A stretch of DNA of 44,642 nt. Source: Bacteroidales bacterium UBA1208. Lineage in GTDB: Bacteria; Bacteroidota; Bacteroidia; Bacteroidales; P3. This document shows, in pieces, positions 7,501 through 15,223 of the stretch. The position numbers and the translations under genes were made by a program. The notes beneath the pieces were generated by a model. The model was not told the DNA's origin. It worked only from the letters and a program-made list of their open reading frames with translations, and made no database searches. Position 1 is the first letter of the stretch; the number at the start of each line of letters is the position of its first letter. The stretch spans positions 1 through 44,642 of the forward strand of contig DBXQ01000008.1 of assembly GCA_002309955.1 (NCBI GenBank). The letters run 5' to 3'.

Positions 7501-9395
7501 GCACAGGCACCCTCGACACAACCTCTGCGGCCAGCTATACCATCGCGGGATTGACCAGCTTTGCCCGTCGCGATGTGTATGTACGCAGCGTCTGCGGTAT
7601 GGGAGCCAACTGCGACACCAGTAGTTGGGTGCGTGGCACTTTCATCACTCAGCCCTGCCCCGATGCCGTTTATCGCGAAAACTACAATTCTTCCATGAAC
7701 CAGGTGCGTGACATGGTCGTTCCTATTGGACCCAACAACACATACAGTGAATGTTATTACGTGCAGACAATTGTGGATTCGGCTTTCTTGGCAGGGCTTG
7801 AAGGGGGAATCACAGCCATGGCTTTCCATCCCGCTACACCAGCCGTCGCCGACCGCATGTCGAATATGACGGTCTATTTGGCCAATGTGTCCGATGTCGA
7901 ATTCAGCTCTGGTATCATTGTGCCCGATTCGGCACACCGTTTCGTGAAAGTGATAGATTCGGCCAATTTCTGCTACGGACTTAATACCGAGTGGCAGGTA
8001 TATGGTTTCGACCGTCCTTTCTTGTGGAACGGGCACAGCAACCTGCTTGTGTCGGTGTTGATGAGGAATCCCATGGCAGGCGATTGGTATGGGACACTTG
8101 CCTATTACTATGCTCACACTACTTCGTCGCTGCACAAGAGCTATGTGGTTTGGGATGCTCCCGCATCGTTCAGCATCTACAATGCCAATACCTATACCAA
8201 TACGTCGTGGAGGGCTGGAACGGGCGACCTGCGTTTCTACACCAACACTTGCCACATGCCGCTTTGTGCCGAGCCGGTGGTGGATACGGTGGCAGTGGAC
8301 TATGAGAGCGCCACACTTTCGTGGAACGGTACCGGTGGCGGCTACCAGTTGACCATCTCGCCCAATACGACAGGAGAAGGACTTGTGTTGGAGAACGGCA
8401 CCAGCCACACCTTCACGGGTCTGATGCCGGCCACCACCTACCAAGTGTCTATACGGCAGGACTGCATGGCTGACAGCCTCGGCTATTCCGACTGGATCAC
8501 CGTCGAGTTCACCACCGACAGTTTCCGTTGCCTTGCTCCCGATAGCTTCGCGGTGTACGACATCACTCGCTCGTCAGCCACCTTCGACTGGGTTGGAGAT
8601 ACTGGCGGCGGAGCGTCGTGGCAGCTCGAGGTGTGGACACCCGGCAGCAGGCATGTCAGCCATCTTGTCACCGAGCATCCATTCGTAATCGAAGACCTCA
8701 ACCCAGGCACAACGTATTGTGCGTATATCCACGGCTACTGCGGCAGTGCGAACCAGATAACGGGCGAGTGGAGCGATACGCTGTGCTTCACCACTCCGAC
8801 ATGCCCCGATGTGACGGGGTTCGACACCAGCGCGGTCGCCACAACGTCTGTCTCCCTTGTGTGGAATGCCGACGAGCGGGTGCAGGATTACCTAATGGAG
8901 TACGGCCCGGCCGGTTTCACTCTCGGCTCCGGCATCAGTCAGATTGCCACGGCCGACAGCTGCACCGTCGGTGGTCTCGCGCCCTCCACGGCTTATGACT
9001 TCTACCTGCGTGCGCGCTGTGACGAGGATTGGTTCTCCGATGAATATGCCTCACTGCTCAATGTCGTCACCCGTCAGCCCGTGGGTGTGGTGACTCCAGA
9101 GGGCGAGGACGTGCCCTTCTCCCTCACCATCGTACCAAATCCGGCCAAGGGTGTGACCACCTTGTACCTTGAAGGATTGCCCAAGCAGTATCGAGGTGCC
9201 ATAGAGGTGACGGTATCCGACCTGTCGGGTCGCGAAGTGCTGACCAGAAGCGTGGAATGTGACGGACGTTGTCGTCTGATGCTAAATCTTGAAGACTTGA
9301 CGCAAGGGGCTTATTTCGTCCGCGTGGAGTGCGGCGGTGGAACCCAGAACCTGGGTCGGCAGGCAGTGCGCAAACTTATCGTGATTGGAGAATAG
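4599..9395 (+). CDS. large secreted FN3-repeat protein with T9SS type A sorting domain
   Basis: About 1,600 residues; translation starts at the ATG at 4599 or the in-frame ATG at 4593, both giving a signal peptide ending VAA-Q. At least seven fibronectin type III-like domains occur, recognisable by repeated YxVxVRxxC-type strands. Each is bracketed by a Cys near its start (often CP) and one at its end. Between them lie MAM/jelly-roll-like carbohydrate-binding-type segments (around residues 300-450 and 545-710) with HSG...LP and YIDDIEV-type motifs. The last ~85 residues are a type A sorting domain with the VPNPAKG motif, an LSG turn and a final KLIVIGE strand. This predicts export through the type IX system and surface attachment or release. 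No catalytic domain was recognised, so adhesion or glycan binding is inference. A 13-bp terminator follows. Confidence 0.9.
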   Translation: MKTHVSFLLVAMALLLSRQVAAQSPGASVILVGDTTDMVLNSASNLPYVSSAAGYTQQLVLNTELEGAAMITGIDLYCGSINIGRAGCSIYLANTYVPDLGDGLVPFGATFQLVAVDSLACMHQGWNHYEFDTAFFYNGLGNLIVAFDCPWGFGGGHFYSEHIIRPLSRFTFSRLANVSPITTSDLTYYRNVMRLHTQPVSQVVTGCPAPTLWVDSAGATALRVRWSPGYQDTLWVVECVADGDTSWHGSSLVWGDTSYTLTGLTPNTHYTVRLTAFCTDTFTMVLRHVVTSCTPAVLPYSEGFEGQWDMPDCWLTVLGSRGDYPAVGTTPHSGIRSVWMKGGAVVLPAVDVEPDSVEISFFAYFSESHSYVPTADLYVGMVSDALDFSTFVPVDTVTLSRHAGWTPVVVRFDHYSGPWGRIALMCADTNRRGIYLDDIAVNRIVPCQTIMSVSVDQVTDTSAVVHWADSSAVYYEVACVPAGFAIDSSHIVTDIRTDSLLLTGLLDNTLYEVYVRSYCGSFNTNWSAVVQFRTHCSPLDTLPYTEDFESYTGGSRNPTTLPCWQGQVAGNTYEDYFAGGGHSGMRMLQWRWYWGSGTTQYIVLPAINTAVNPMGTLLLSFWARNDQDLTNQYDDARLLVGVMTEPDVDSTFQLIDTVSINSDEWQRYDIPLSSYSGSGRYITLRNCTGVGTHGWCLMYIDDIEVDLIPPCTGVTGMRQTGLTASTVTVEWDDVDTGAAYQTFISPSSTALPVADSAVLDTSVCTFGGLAAGTSYYVWVRAICSKGGLSPWEGPLQVVPGVWNMRANHNDTLAMCGVTVYDNGGPNSTITAQNSTLVIMPTQPGTLVTASGQITLPNEDMVFTVYDGVGTTGAVLWSSDGISQFSYPFGPLVSNSGPLTLALNLYYNQTFYGDGFELNISCIPDTCVVKNLRLDSAVPHSDTMLNITWDCNGATYYEVEYGPKGFVQGTGTLDTTSAASYTIAGLTSFARRDVYVRSVCGMGANCDTSSWVRGTFITQPCPDAVYRENYNSSMNQVRDMVVPIGPNNTYSECYYVQTIVDSAFLAGLEGGITAMAFHPATPAVADRMSNMTVYLANVSDVEFSSGIIVPDSAHRFVKVIDSANFCYGLNTEWQVYGFDRPFLWNGHSNLLVSVLMRNPMAGDWYGTLAYYYAHTTSSLHKSYVVWDAPASFSIYNANTYTNTSWRAGTGDLRFYTNTCHMPLCAEPVVDTVAVDYESATLSWNGTGGGYQLTISPNTTGEGLVLENGTSHTFTGLMPATTYQVSIRQDCMADSLGYSDWITVEFTTDSFRCLAPDSFAVYDITRSSATFDWVGDTGGGASWQLEVWTPGSRHVSHLVTEHPFVIEDLNPGTTYCAYIHGYCGSANQITGEWSDTLCFTTPTCPDVTGFDTSAVATTSVSLVWNADERVQDYLMEYGPAGFTLGSGISQIATADSCTVGGLAPSTAYDFYLRARCDEDWFSDEYASLLNVVTRQPVGVVTPEGEDVPFSLTIVPNPAKGVTTLYLEGLPKQYRGAIEVTVSDLSGREVLTRSVECDGRCRLMLNLEDLTQGAYFVRVECGGGTQNLGRQAVRKLIVIGE

Positions 9396-9404
9396 TGAAG
9401 TGAA

Positions 9405-9437
9405 AAAAGGGGGTTGGCCTCAGTCCAACTCCCTTTT
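9405..9437 (+). terminator. Rho-independent terminator of the FN3 protein gene
   Basis: A 13-bp stem (9405-9417 with 9425-9437, one G.U pair) with a 7-nt loop lies 9 nt after the stop codon. A-rich and T-rich stem ends give a short U-run on the plus strand. Confidence 0.85.
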
Positions 9438-9439
9438 AT

Positions 9440-9457
9440 CCCAAATCAGTCATTAGG
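9440..9457 (+). repeat. solo copy of the MITE-like element end
   Basis: The 18 bp CCCAAATCAGTCATTAGG is a perfect reverse complement of 9971-9988. It also matches the left end of the short element at 9837 with few differences. It sits just after the terminator of the FN3 gene. It could be the remnant of an earlier or larger element spanning 9440-9988. Confidence 0.75.
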
Positions 9458-9574
9458 CTAAGCAGGCCTCCGGCAGAGACCGTCCAAGAGCAAAGCGGAG
9501 ACATATGGAATGAAAAGGCTGATAATAACCATTTTATTCTGTTTTCCGTCTCGATGACCGACATAGACTCGATT

Positions 9575-9700
9575 GTTCTTCCTTCGCTCCTTAGTCCTCA
9601 GTTCTCCCATCGTTCTCCCATCGTTCTCCCATTTCAGAAGGAGAACTGAGGTAGAACTGAGGTCGAAGGGTGGATGAACGAGTGAACCAAAGACAGTGAG
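9575..9700 (+). repeat. GTTCTCCCATC dispersed repeat, copy 1
   Basis: Three tandem GTTCTCCCATC-like units are followed by GGAGAACTGAGG and AGAACTGAGG, so the unit can fold as GTTCTCC/GGAGAAC. It aligns over more than 100 bp with 44528-44640, and in reverse orientation with 25021-25103. No open frame is shared between copies. Confidence 0.8.
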
Positions 9701-9833
9701 TAAGGGCCTTGGGCGTGAGTTGGGAAGGATTTGCGGGAAATGGCATGCATAGGAAAGGAATAACGGAAATGGCGGCACCGCTTTTGTTGTGCCCTGGCTG
9801 AGAAGAACTGGAGTACCTGAAGGGGACTAAGAT

Positions 9834-9991
9834 AAACCCAAATCGGTCATTGAAATTTCATCCTTGATTTTATTATAATACCAGCTAAATAGTTTTTGTT
9901 TTTTTGATGACAGTCATTATATAGGGACGAAATAACATGTTTTTTCTGATTAAAAAAGGATTGCTATTCTCCTAATGACTGATTTGGGTTT
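9834..9991. mobile_element. MITE-like element with 18-bp terminal inverted repeats
   Basis: The ends at 9834-9851 and 9974-9991 are 18-bp inverted repeats with one mismatch (AAACCCAAATC.GTCATT). They enclose about 120 bp of AT-rich, non-coding DNA. The size of about 158 bp, inverted ends and lack of a transposase fit a miniature inverted-repeat element mobilised in trans. No clear target-site duplication is seen, so mobility is inferred. Confidence 0.6.
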
Positions 9992-10119
9992 GAATGAATT
10001 AATGGTCTACGATTAGGGGTATGGAACAATAGGGTCTTTGTTTTTGAGCGAAGACCATTGTGTTGGATGGTGAATTGGGGGTTGGACAGGTTTGGGACAG
10101 AATGGGAGCCCCCTCTGGG

Positions 10120-10944
10120 TTATTTCTTTTGATCGTCGGGGTTGTTTTCGGGCTGGGAAGAGCCTTCAATTAGTTTCTCCAGGGCGTGGCGTAGTTGGAC
10201 GGGAGTGACGTTGTGGTGGATTTCTCCTTCGACGGCGTAGGAGATGGCTCCAGTCTCTTCGGAGACGATGACGCTGATGACGTCAAGTTGTTCGGTGACA
10301 CCGATGGCGCTGCGGTGGCGTAGGCCGAGGTTGGGGTCGATGTCGGTGCGTGAGGTGACGGGCAGGATGCAGCGTGCGGCGAGAATTTGGTTGCCGCTTA
10401 CGATGACGGCGCCGTCGTGCAAGGGGGAGTTTTTGAAAAAGAGGGTTTCGATGAGGGCCGAGGAGGCTACGGCGTTGACGACTTCGCCTGTGCGGACCAA
10501 CTCTTCGACTTCGTTGCTACGTTTAAAGATGATAAGGGCGCCGGTTTTGCTTTGCGACATGTGCATGCAGGCTTGGATGTAGGGCTCGAAGTTGGTGCCG
10601 CTATGTTTGTTGACATCGCTGCGCCAGAATTGAAGCCGTTGGGCCAGGGTGTCGCCGGTGAGTTGGGTTTTGGTGCCGATGAAGAGGAGAAACTTGCGTA
10701 TTTCGGGTTGGAAGACGATGACAAGGGCGATGAGTCCGATGCTCATGATGCCGCCGAGAATCTGGCTGCAAAAACGCATGTTGAGAGCATCGAAGATGCG
10801 CCATGCGATGTACATGACAATGAGTGCCCAGAAGATGCGGATGATGTTGGTGCCTTTGAGCATGCGGTAGAGCTCGAAAACGAGGAAGGCTACCATGAAA
10901 ATGTCGAGTATGTCGACTATGCGTATGTGCGGGAATGGGAACAT
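10120..10944 (-). CDS. cdaA: diadenylate cyclase CdaA (c-di-AMP synthase)
   Basis: Protein of 274 residues with three N-terminal membrane helices (about residues 10-85) followed by a DisA_N/DAC domain. The two catalytic signatures are intact: DGA at residues 177-179 and RHRSA at 209-213. The enzyme condenses two ATP into cyclic di-AMP at the inner membrane. This second messenger controls osmolyte transport and envelope homeostasis in other bacteria. The gene lies directly downstream of folP on the same strand with a 116-bp gap, an arrangement common in Bacteroidota. No c-di-AMP phosphodiesterase (GdpP or PgpH type) is seen in the window. Confidence 0.95.
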   Translation of the reverse strand: MFPFPHIRIVDILDIFMVAFLVFELYRMLKGTNIIRIFWALIVMYIAWRIFDALNMRFCSQILGGIMSIGLIALVIVFQPEIRKFLLFIGTKTQLTGDTLAQRLQFWRSDVNKHSGTNFEPYIQACMHMSQSKTGALIIFKRSNEVEELVRTGEVVNAVASSALIETLFFKNSPLHDGAVIVSGNQILAARCILPVTSRTDIDPNLGLRHRSAIGVTEQLDVISVIVSEETGAISYAVEGEIHHNVTPVQLRHALEKLIEGSSQPENNPDDQKK

Positions 10945-11044
10945 GTCTGTGTGTTTTTTATTTAGATGGGTTTTTATAGTAGTCTTGATAATAACGGACT
11001 GCGATGAGGATTATTATGTGTGGCAAGAGAAAAAGGTTTTTTGG

Positions 11045-11060
11045 ATGCGTTAAAACGCAT
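11045..11060 (-). other. short palindrome directly after the folP stop codon
   Basis: ATGCGTT (11045-11051) and AACGCAT (11054-11060) form a 7-bp stem with a 2-nt loop, abutting the folP stop codon at 11061-11063. There is no U-run behind it in the minus direction. It resembles a single GCGTTAA unit of the dispersed palindromes elsewhere and may be an mRNA-processing or stability hairpin between folP and cdaA. Confidence 0.45.
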
Positions 11061-11951
11061 TCACGCATTAGCAGTGAGGAGTTGGATGGCGAGGCGTGTG
11101 GGGCGGGGTGTGTGGACGCGGAGGAGTGAGGCTCCACCGATGAGGGCGACGGTGTTGAGTGCAAGGGTGCCCAGTTCGGAGTCGGGGAGTTGGGGAAGTG
11201 CCGGGCCGTAGGTGTCGGCGAAAAGGGTAAGACGTTTGGTGATCATGGATTTGTTGGAAAGGGCTACGAGTATGGGGTGGGCGGGAAACCGTTCAATCAG
11301 TTCGGGGAGGCGGTGAAGGAGCTCGTGGTTTTGCTCAACGGTCTTGGCGAATCCGAGTCCTGGGTCGAGGATGGTCTGTGCGGCACCGAGACGGTGGAGT
11401 GTGTTGAGTTTTTCGTCGAAATAGCGGGAGAGGTCGTCGATGATATCGTCGTAGTGGGTGTTTTCGGGTCGCTGCATAGTGGCAGGGGTGCCACGCATGT
11501 GCATAAGGATATAAGGCACATGCAGCGAGGCGACGGTGGGAAGCATGTCGGGGTCGATTTGTCCACCGGAGATGTCGTTGACGATGTCGGCACCGGCTTC
11601 GATGGCGCGGGCAGCAGGAAGACTTTGGCAGGTGTCGACGGAGATGACGGCTTGGGGCAGGTGTTGGCGCAAGAGGGTTACGAGTGGGACCAGTTTGGCA
11701 GCCTCTTCGTCGGCAGAGAGCATGGCTGCCCCGGGACGGGATGACATGACACCGAGGTCGAGGATGTCGGCACCGGTGTCAAGGAGATGCTGGGCTTGAG
11801 CCAGCAGGGTGTCGGGGGTGTTGTAGCGGCCACCGTCGTAGAAGGAGTCGGGGGTGGCGTTGAGGATGCCCATAATGGCAGGACGGTCGAAGGTGACTTC
11901 GCGGTGGCTTAGGCGAAGGCTGAAAGGTGAAAATTTGTCAATACGGTTCAT
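11061..11951 (-). CDS. folP: dihydropteroate synthase
   Basis: Protein of 296 residues, a normal length for the TIM-barrel pterin-binding enzyme. It joins p-aminobenzoate to 7,8-dihydropterin pyrophosphate in folate synthesis. Signatures in order are NATPDSF (31-37), the DLGVMSSRPGA loop that binds substrates, DTCQ, NDISGG, MHMRGTPATMQ, DPGLGFAKT, SNKS and the C-terminal RVH. The enzyme is the target of sulfonamides. It is divergent from the DUF1599 gene across a 152-bp intergenic region and is followed by cdaA. Confidence 0.97.
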   Translation of the reverse strand: MNRIDKFSPFSLRLSHREVTFDRPAIMGILNATPDSFYDGGRYNTPDTLLAQAQHLLDTGADILDLGVMSSRPGAAMLSADEEAAKLVPLVTLLRQHLPQAVISVDTCQSLPAARAIEAGADIVNDISGGQIDPDMLPTVASLHVPYILMHMRGTPATMQRPENTHYDDIIDDLSRYFDEKLNTLHRLGAAQTILDPGLGFAKTVEQNHELLHRLPELIERFPAHPILVALSNKSMITKRLTLFADTYGPALPQLPDSELGTLALNTVALIGGASLLRVHTPRPTRLAIQLLTANA

Positions 11952-11968
11952 GTATGAAAAAAAATATG

Positions 11969-11976
11969 TATCTTTG
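11969..11976 (+). promoter_or_regulatory. -7 box upstream of the DUF1599 operon
   Basis: TATCTTTG matches the Bacteroidota TAnnTTTG element. It faces the DUF1599 gene and would give a leader of about 120 nt before the ATG at 12104. A matching -33 element at 19-bp spacing is not evident. Confidence 0.45.
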
Positions 11977-12103
11977 TTTTTTTTGGTATAAAACGTTTTT
12001 TGCTCTTTTTAATTGTGTCACAACAATAAAAAAGGATAAATGGCGTTTTGTGAAAAGAAAAAATGGAGATAAAAGTATTAAAGTAAGTTGTAAATCACTT
12101 ATT

Positions 12104-12673
12104 ATGACAAATAATTTGCCGGAGGGCGACGGAGTCCGCACCAAGCGTGAGTTTGAGATGGAAATGTCTCGGTGTCGGGATATGTATGAGAAGAAGACAC
12201 GCGACTATGGCACGTCGTGGCGTGTGTTGAGGCTTCCGTCGCTGACAGACCAGATATTCATCAAGGCAAACAGGATTCGCAGTATAGAAGAGAGCGGTGA
12301 GAATAGAGTGGGAGAGGATGTGGAAGCGGAGTTTGTGGCAATGGTGAATTATGCTGTGATGGCATTGATTCAGCTGGAATTGGAACCTGACGATGGTCAG
12401 GATTTGCCTTTGGAAAAGGCAATGGAGTTGTATGATAAACATCTGCACCGTGCTGCTGATTTGATGCTTGACAAGAATCATGACTACGGGGAGGCTTGGC
12501 GGATGATGCGTGTAGGGTCGATGGTCGATTTGATACTGATGAAGTTGCGCCGCATAAAGCAGATTGAGGATCACAAGGGGAAGACGCTTGTCTCCGAAGG
12601 TGTGGAAGGCGGTTATATGGATATTATCAATTATGCCCTTTTCTGTTTGATTCGATTGCACGAGAAAGTTTGA
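12104..12673 (+). CDS. DUF1599 domain protein (tandem duplicated)
   Basis: Protein of 189 residues. I place the start at the ATG at 12104, since the open frame upstream to 11927 reads through the promoter region and has no family similarity. Two homologous halves are visible, each with D-Y-G-x-[SA]-W-R, then S-[LM]-x-D-x-I-x-x-K-x-x-R-I-x-x-I-E and a NYA-x-x-[AF] helix. The first half starts near residue 27 and the second near residue 115. The family is soluble and helical; Pfam groups it with nucleotide-modification-associated domains, but no reaction is established. It is the first gene of the plus-strand series and lies 57 bp before the DoxX-like gene. Confidence 0.85.
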   Translation: MTNNLPEGDGVRTKREFEMEMSRCRDMYEKKTRDYGTSWRVLRLPSLTDQIFIKANRIRSIEESGENRVGEDVEAEFVAMVNYAVMALIQLELEPDDGQDLPLEKAMELYDKHLHRAADLMLDKNHDYGEAWRMMRVGSMVDLILMKLRRIKQIEDHKGKTLVSEGVEGGYMDIINYALFCLIRLHEKV

Positions 12674-12730
12674 AAGATTTAAAAGGTATCTGGCCTTTTA
12701 AAACGTAAAGCCTTAATAAATAACGATATT

Positions 12731-13879
12731 ATGAAGATTAAAGATACAAATCTCAATTGGACACTGAATGTGATAGCCCGCGTGTTGGTGGGACTGGTGT
12801 TTATTTTTTCCAGTTTTGTAAAGGGTGTGGATCCGATGGGTACTTCGTTCAAGATAACGGAGTATCTTACGGCATGGACATTCCTGGGAATGAGTTTCGA
12901 TTGGCTCACTCCTTTGGCTACTATTATGTCCATGGGTTTGATAACATTGGAGTTTTTGGTCGGGGTGTTGTTGTTGACAGGCGGGTTCCGCAGATTCAGC
13001 GCATGGCTGTTAGCGTTGATGATGCTCTTCTTCACGTTCACCACGCTGTTCGATGCCATTACGAACGAGGTGACGGATTGCGGATGTTTCGGTGACGCCA
13101 TCAAGCTGACAAATTGGCAGACGTTTTGGAAGAATGTGTTGTTGGATGTGCCTACTGTATGGATATTCCTAACCCGTAATCTAAGACGGAAACTCCGCTT
13201 TGAGCGCGATATGCTTATTTCGCTTTTCGCTGTTGTGGCGATGGTTGTCTTTGGTCTGTATAACATCAATAATGAGCCTTGTATTGACTTCCGCAGCTGG
13301 AAAGTGGGCAACCAGATGATAGACATGGACAAGGATGCACAGGTGAAAAGTTATGTGACATATGTCAACAAAGAGACTGGCGAGCGAGACGAGTTCCTGT
13401 CGGACGAGCTGGTGCAACGGATGGAAGACCCTGAATGGGAACAGAAATGGGAGTGGGAGAGCAGCCGAGTGGAGGATCCGCACGAGATTAGGGCCGACGG
13501 TTTTTCGATGTTGGACATGGATATGAACGACCATGCCAAGGAGTTGATCGGGTCGGAAGAGTATTTACTGATTGCCACGATACACCATCTTGAGAAAGTG
13601 AACAAGGATGGTGTTGAGGGCATTGAAGAGGCTATGGAATGGGCAGAGGAGTCGGGTGTGCAGATGGTTTTGCTGACATCGGCATTGGCCGAGGATGTGC
13701 AGTCGTTTCTGTATGCCAATGGGTTTGATAATCTTGAATTCTATTTTGCCGATGCCACGGCGATTGAGACCATGTTGCGTTCCAATCCGGGCTTTATCCT
13801 GTTGAAAGGGGGTAAGGTGTTGGGCAAATGGCATTACCGTCATGCCGACGATATAGAAGACTTTAAACTTCTTTTTTGA
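12731..13879 (+). CDS. DoxX/MauE-like membrane protein with C-terminal thioredoxin-like domain
   Basis: Protein of 382 residues. The N-terminal ~150 residues form a four-helix DoxX/MauE-type membrane bundle with the conserved DCGCFG motif (Cys117 and Cys119) after the third helix. A fifth helix lies near residues 157-178. The C-terminal ~200 residues look like a thioredoxin-type fold (FILLKGGKVLGKWHY resembles the cis-Pro/last-strand region), but no CxxC is present. It is a paralogue in architecture of the protein at 37760-38695, which does have a CPYC motif. The position between DUF1599 and DUF4293 is common in Bacteroidota. A role in envelope redox or electron handling is inferred from the family. 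Confidence 0.82.
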   Translation: MKIKDTNLNWTLNVIARVLVGLVFIFSSFVKGVDPMGTSFKITEYLTAWTFLGMSFDWLTPLATIMSMGLITLEFLVGVLLLTGGFRRFSAWLLALMMLFFTFTTLFDAITNEVTDCGCFGDAIKLTNWQTFWKNVLLDVPTVWIFLTRNLRRKLRFERDMLISLFAVVAMVVFGLYNINNEPCIDFRSWKVGNQMIDMDKDAQVKSYVTYVNKETGERDEFLSDELVQRMEDPEWEQKWEWESSRVEDPHEIRADGFSMLDMDMNDHAKELIGSEEYLLIATIHHLEKVNKDGVEGIEEAMEWAEESGVQMVLLTSALAEDVQSFLYANGFDNLEFYFADATAIETMLRSNPGFILLKGGKVLGKWHYRHADDIEDFKLLF

Positions 13880-13904
13880 TGATGCAAAATTAAACTCTAA
13901 AAGT

Positions 13905-14438
13905 ATGATACAGAGAAAACAAACAATCTTTTTGCTTTTGGCCGTGTGCGCATTGGCTATGTGTTTTGTATTTCCGGTAGCCAAGTTTGAGGCAGAAGCC
14001 CCTCTCGGGATGCCTGTGACGGGTCAGTTCAGGATGATTCCCAAGGATGTGCCTGAAACAATGTCGCAGATATTGAACGGAGAGCCTGTCGAGATAGGAC
14101 AGCGCGGTTATGTGAAGACATGGCCTTTGGTGGCTTTGACTATTGCTGCCGGAGTGATAGCATTGGTCAGTATTTTTATGTATAAGAACAGGATTAGGCA
14201 GATGCGTGTGGTGGCAGTGGGGTTCCTGCTGGGTGTTATAGACCTGTTTTTGATATTTATATGGGCGGTGGATTCGTTTGTGGAACAAGCCACGAGGGCA
14301 ATGGCCTGCACCAATGTGGAGGTTACCTATGGGGTGGCCACATGGGCTATTATTGCAGCGGTGGTACTGATGTTCCTGGCACAGCGTTTTATAAAAAAGG
14401 ACGAAGAAAAAGTCCGTGCCGCAGACAGACTAAGATAA
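13905..14438 (+). CDS. DUF4293 family membrane protein
   Basis: Protein of 177 residues that begins MIQRKQTIFLLLA and ends in ADRLR, both typical of DUF4293. Four hydrophobic helices are visible: residues 8-25, 73-91, 101-121 and the segment ending in AAVVLMFLAQRF. The function is unknown. It lies 25 bp after the DoxX-like gene and 8 bp before the likely start of tsaE, so it is probably co-transcribed. The family appears largely restricted to Bacteroidota. Confidence 0.85.
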   Translation: MIQRKQTIFLLLAVCALAMCFVFPVAKFEAEAPLGMPVTGQFRMIPKDVPETMSQILNGEPVEIGQRGYVKTWPLVALTIAAGVIALVSIFMYKNRIRQMRVVAVGFLLGVIDLFLIFIWAVDSFVEQATRAMACTNVEVTYGVATWAIIAAVVLMFLAQRFIKKDEEKVRAADRLR

Positions 14439-14446
14439 TCATTGCA

Positions 14447-14869
14447 TTGAAACGTATATTTGACAGATTAGAGCAGTTGCCGCAAGTGGCATCAGATTTG
14501 CTGGAAGAGTATCGAGAAGAGCGCTTCTTTGCATTCTTCGGCAAAATGGGGGTTGGCAAGACAACCTTGATAAAAGAGATGTGTACCCAGTTGGGAGTGA
14601 GTGAAACGGTGTGCAGTCCCACTTTCGCCATTATCAACGAGTATACGTCGGGAGAGGGAGAACCCATATACCATTTTGACTTCTACAGGCTGAAGAGTGC
14701 AGACGAGGCTTACGACATAGGGTATGAGGAGTATTTTTATAGCGGAGCATATTGTTTCACTGAGTGGACAGAGAAAATCGAGCAATTGCTGCCAGAACAT
14801 TATGTAAGGGTGGAAATAGAAGAACACAACGAAATAAGAACACTTATTGCAGACTTAATAAATGACTGA
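14447..14869 (+). CDS. tsaE: tRNA threonylcarbamoyladenosine biosynthesis ATPase TsaE
   Basis: About 140 residues, the usual TsaE length, with a Walker A motif GKMGVGKTT at residues 32-40. Other features are the SPTFAIINEY segment (switch region) and YHFDFYRL followed by FTEWTEKI, both hallmarks of TsaE. It powers the TsaBDE complex that makes t6A37 in ANN-decoding tRNAs. No ATG gives a sensible N-terminus. The open frame back to 14261 overlaps DUF4293, so I choose TTG at 14447, 8 bp after the DUF4293 stop; an ATT at 14441 is a less likely alternative. The stop overlaps the rsfS start by 8 bp, indicating translational coupling. Confidence 0.9.
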   Translation: MKRIFDRLEQLPQVASDLLEEYREERFFAFFGKMGVGKTTLIKEMCTQLGVSETVCSPTFAIINEYTSGEGEPIYHFDFYRLKSADEAYDIGYEEYFYSGAYCFTEWTEKIEQLLPEHYVRVEIEEHNEIRTLIADLIND

Positions 14870-15209
14870 ATCGGAAGTATTAGCAAAATTAGCCGCACAG
14901 GCTTTGGACGAAAAAAAAGGACAAGACGTACAGATACTTGACATGCGAGGGTTGCAGAATGCACCAGCAGCGTTTTTTGTCATAGCATCGGGTACGGTGC
15001 CGGCACATGTAAGCGCATTGAGCGACCATGTTTTTGAAGTGGTGAAGAAAGCGACAGGCCTGAATCCTTCGAAAGTGGAGGGGTACACGAATGCCGAATG
15101 GATATTGATGGACTATTTCGATGTGGTGGTGCATATATTCCAGTCGGAAAGACGTGATTTCTATAGGCTTGAAGAGCTGTGGGGAGATGCAAAGAGTATT
15201 AAGATTTAA
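14862..15209 (+). CDS. rsfS: ribosomal silencing factor RsfS (Iojap/YbeB)
   Basis: Protein of 115 residues covering the whole Iojap domain. The segments are VQILDMRG near the start, FFVIASGTVPAHVSALSDHV in the middle, and EWILMDYFDVVVHIFQSERRDFYRLEELW-type sequence at the end (residue numbers about 23-110). RsfS binds ribosomal protein uL14 and blocks subunit joining when nutrients are scarce. It overlaps tsaE by 8 bp and is 14 bp upstream of ftsH, an order that is conserved in Bacteroidota. Confidence 0.95.
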   Translation: MTESEVLAKLAAQALDEKKGQDVQILDMRGLQNAPAAFFVIASGTVPAHVSALSDHVFEVVKKATGLNPSKVEGYTNAEWILMDYFDVVVHIFQSERRDFYRLEELWGDAKSIKI

Positions 15210-15223
15210 AAAGATGAAATTTA

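Larger units (their letters stand above)
9396..10119. other. 724-bp gene-free block with terminator, repeats and MITE-like element
   Basis: No coding region is supported here. The block holds the terminator at 9405-9437, a solo copy of an inverted-repeat end (9440-9457), a GTTCTCCCATC-type dispersed repeat (9575-9700) and a short element with inverted ends (9834-9991). Its content is repeats and AT-rich DNA between two convergent genes. Confidence 0.75.

Noticed and set aside
7242..8444. 400-residue minus-strand open frame
   Set aside because: It lies wholly inside the FN3 protein gene, is rich in His, Arg and Cys, and has no recognisable domain. Codon pattern supports the plus-strand gene.
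9458..9778. 106-residue minus-strand open frame
   Set aside because: It overlaps the GTTCTCCCATC repeat, and its frame is not conserved in the other repeat copies.
9440..9988. Complete insertion sequence
   Set aside because: The 549-bp segment has inverted ends but no transposase open frame, so only a MITE-like or remnant element is claimed.
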